Assembly: GCA_024398125.1 (NCBI GenBank)
Contig: JAKSJO010000010.1
Span: 1 to 64,000 of the forward strand
Direction: 5' to 3'
Length of the DNA: 64,000 nucleotides
DNA from: Bacteroidales bacterium
GTDB taxonomy: Bacteria; Bacteroidota; Bacteroidia; Bacteroidales; UBA932
The notes under the pieces were generated by a model, which was not told where the DNA came from, did no database searches, and saw nothing but the letters and a program-made list of their open reading frames with translations. A program made the translations under genes and the position numbers. Positions 62,267-64,000 of this stretch are shown here, in pieces. Numbering within the stretch: the first letter of the stretch is position 1; each line of letters opens with the position of its first letter.

Positions 62267-63193
62267 ATGTATCCGATAATCGATGCGCATGCCCACCTGT
62301 GGCTGCGCCAGAACGGCCTCATTGACGGCCGCAAGGTAATCTCGAAGCCTAACGGCCGTGCCGATTTCATGGGCGAGGAGCGTCAGATGATGCCTCCGTA
62401 CATGCTTGACGGCGCCAATACCGCGGAGATGTTCCTGTCCAACATGGACTATTCCCGTGTCAGTGCCGCAGTCATCACCCAGGAGTACATGGATGGACTC
62501 CAGAACGACTATCTCGCCGAGGTGGCGGCAAAGTATCCGGACAGGTTCCTCTGCTGCGCCATGGTCGATGTCCGTGAACCTGGGTTCCTTGAGCAGACAA
62601 GACAGCTGATCGACAGCGGCTTCCGCGCAATGAAGCTGCCTGCCCAGAGACTGATAATGTCCGACAGACGCATCTGGCTGACATCCGAGCCTATGATGGA
62701 GCTGTTCGACCTTTTGGAGAAGAGGGGAGTCATCCTTGCTCTCGAGCTCGCAGACGGAGACCTCCAGGTAGCCGAGGTGGAGGAAGTGATCGCAGCGCAT
62801 CCTGACCTGAAGATAGCCATCGGCCACTTCGGAATGGTGACCACTCCGCACTGGCAGGAACAGATAAAGCTTGCCCGTCACAAGAACGTCATGGTCGAGT
62901 CCGGCGGTATCACCTGGCTTTTCCACAAGGAGTTCTATCCTTATCGCGGGGCAGTCGCTGCAATCCGCGAGTCTGCCGACCTGGTGGGCTGGGACAAGCT
63001 CATGTGGGGTTCCGACTATCCTAGAACCATGACTGCCATCACCTACACCATGTCGTACGACTTCATCGAGAAGACGACCGAGATGACTGAGGAGGAGAAG
63101 GCGGCATTCCTGGGACTCAACGCCGAGCGCTTCTATGGATTCGAGCGCAGCAGGCTCATCGAGCTCCCTTATATCGTCAACATGGTAGAATAA
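62267..63193 (+). CDS. Amidohydrolase-superfamily lactonase, probable L-galactono-lactonase
   Basis: 308 aa. It begins IIDAHAHLW, the metal-binding HxH of the superfamily, with later IGHFG and WGSDYPRT carrying the His and Asp ligands, as in COG3618 sugar lactonases. In the B. vulgatus L-galactose pathway a COG3618 member hydrolyses L-galactonolactone to L-galactonate. The gene starts 3 bp after the dehydrogenase stop. Confidence 0.8.
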   Translation: MYPIIDAHAHLWLRQNGLIDGRKVISKPNGRADFMGEERQMMPPYMLDGANTAEMFLSNMDYSRVSAAVITQEYMDGLQNDYLAEVAAKYPDRFLCCAMVDVREPGFLEQTRQLIDSGFRAMKLPAQRLIMSDRRIWLTSEPMMELFDLLEKRGVILALELADGDLQVAEVEEVIAAHPDLKIAIGHFGMVTTPHWQEQIKLARHKNVMVESGGITWLFHKEFYPYRGAVAAIRESADLVGWDKLMWGSDYPRTMTAITYTMSYDFIEKTTEMTEEEKAAFLGLNAERFYGFERSRLIELPYIVNMVE

Positions 63194-63211
63194 CCAATCA
63201 TCAACCACATA

Positions 63212-64000
63212 ATGAAATCAAGACAGAAACTGTCCCTGGTCCTGATCTTCAGCCTGTTCTTCATATGGGCAATCAGTTCCAACCTGCTGCCGACAATGGT
63301 GCGTCAGCTGATGAAGACCTTTGAGCTCAGTGCGTTCACAGCTTCCCTCACCGAGGCTTCGTACTGGATCGCCTACTTCATCTTCCCTATACCTATAGCG
63401 ATGTTCATGAAGCGCTACAGCTACAAGGCCGGCATCATCGTCGGTCTGTGCATAGCTGCAGTCGGCGGCCTGCTCTTCTTCCCTGCATCCATGATCCGCC
63501 AGTACTGGGCATACCTTGCGATCTTCTTCATCATCGCATCCGGAATGTGCTTCCTCGAGACTGCTGCAAACCCATATGTGACAGTCCTCGGCGACCCTAA
63601 GACTGCGTCCCGCAGACTCAACCTTGCCCAGTCGTTCAACGGTCTCGGCGCCTTCGTGGCAGCGATGTTCCTCAGCAAGCTGGTCCTCAGCGGCAACGAC
63701 TATACCTCCGAGACCATTCCTGCCGACTATCCAGGCGGCTGGGACGGCTTCGTGGCAACCGAGACTGCTGCAATGAGACTTCCATACCTTATCCTTGCGC
63801 TCGTTCTGCTTACCGTGGCAGTCCTCATCTGGGCGGCCAAGCTTCCGAAGATCACCGAAGGCGGTCAGGAGGAAGGCGAGGACAAGGACGCGAAGCTCAT
63901 CGACTTCAATGTGCTCAAGCGCTCTCATCTCCGTGGCGGCGTCATCGCCCAGTTCTTCTATAACGGTGGCCAGACCGCGCTCAATTCGATGTTCCTCATC
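63212..64000 (+). CDS. FucP-like MFS sugar permease, partial at window end
   Basis: 263 codons are inside the window; the gene runs off the right edge. Membrane segments are evident from residue 8 on. CFLETAANPYVTVLG and LNLAQSFNGLGAF are signatures of the FucP (fucose:H+ symporter) family. L-fucose is 6-deoxy-L-galactose, so a FucP-type carrier is a logical L-galactose importer in this operon. Start chosen at the first ATG after the lactonase stop (18 bp gap). Confidence 0.88.
   Translation, partial: MKSRQKLSLVLIFSLFFIWAISSNLLPTMVRQLMKTFELSAFTASLTEASYWIAYFIFPIPIAMFMKRYSYKAGIIVGLCIAAVGGLLFFPASMIRQYWAYLAIFFIIASGMCFLETAANPYVTVLGDPKTASRRLNLAQSFNGLGAFVAAMFLSKLVLSGNDYTSETIPADYPGGWDGFVATETAAMRLPYLILALVLLTVAVLIWAAKLPKITEGGQEEGEDKDAKLIDFNVLKRSHLRGGVIAQFFYNGGQTALNSMFLI

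Noticed and set aside
1-64000. tRNA or rRNA genes
   Set aside because: No cloverleaf with a TTCRANY arm or rRNA-like stretch was noticed in any intergenic region; a tRNAscan run would settle it.

Overview
The window looks like a chromosomal piece of a Bacteroidales (Bacteroidota) genome of intermediate GC content. The supporting signs are TAnnTTTG-type -7 boxes upstream of many genes, STN/carboxypeptidase-regulatory TonB receptors, DUF4249 and DUF3244 proteins, Bacteroidales-type lipoproteins, and the Phe/Tyr operon order prephenate dehydratase, aminotransferase, DAHP synthase-chorismate mutase, prephenate dehydrogenase. An uncultured gut lineage of the Rikenellaceae/Cryptobacteroides kind is possible, but that is inference. 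No rRNA, tRNA or CRISPR array was recognised.

Layout. 0.3-7.9 kb (minus): one operon of an S9 peptidase, a ModF-like double ABC ATPase, an M16 peptidase lipoprotein and an aldose-1-epimerase-like protein. 8.0-14.8 kb (plus): a hemicellulose operon (GH67 alpha-glucuronidase, GH127 beta-L-arabinofuranosidase, GH2 beta-glucuronidase, C_GCAxxG_C_C protein). 14.8-16.0 kb (minus): GNAT and HAD genes. 16.1-20.1 kb: Phe/Tyr biosynthesis operon. 20.1-30.3 kb: Na/Pi cotransporter, Gate-domain membrane protein, M28 peptidase, NfeD-like/flotillin pair, upp, rpsO and pnp.

30.3-43.3 kb is an AT-richer accessory region. It starts with a tandem structured repeat behind the pnp terminator. It then holds an IS200-type tnpA, an ECF sigma locus, a tnpB with a visible omegaRNA region, several secreted proteins or lipoproteins (including a C10-peptidase homologue whose catalytic Cys and His are both Asn), a membrane TPR regulator with a divergent outer-membrane-like protein, and an apparently gene-free transcription unit (42,971-43,255) with a consensus promoter, a GNRA hairpin and a terminator.

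43.3-57.6 kb (minus) is a 14 kb overlapping operon made of two tandem copies of a four-gene module: secreted ~210-aa protein, STN-type TonB receptor, DUF4249 lipoprotein, and macroglobulin-like protein with a barrel-less plug-like domain. It ends in a DPP4-type S9 peptidase. This is the best candidate for an undescribed outer-membrane system, possibly for peptide or protein capture.

57.7-64.0 kb (plus) begins with an exported dipeptide epimerase and a transglutaminase-like lipoprotein. It continues with an aldo/keto reductase, a zinc dehydrogenase, an amidohydrolase and a FucP-like MFS permease. The last four match the L-galactose to D-tagaturonate pathway known from Bacteroides vulgatus. The product would enter hexuronate metabolism, which also receives glucuronate from the GH67 and GH2 enzymes of the 8-14 kb operon.
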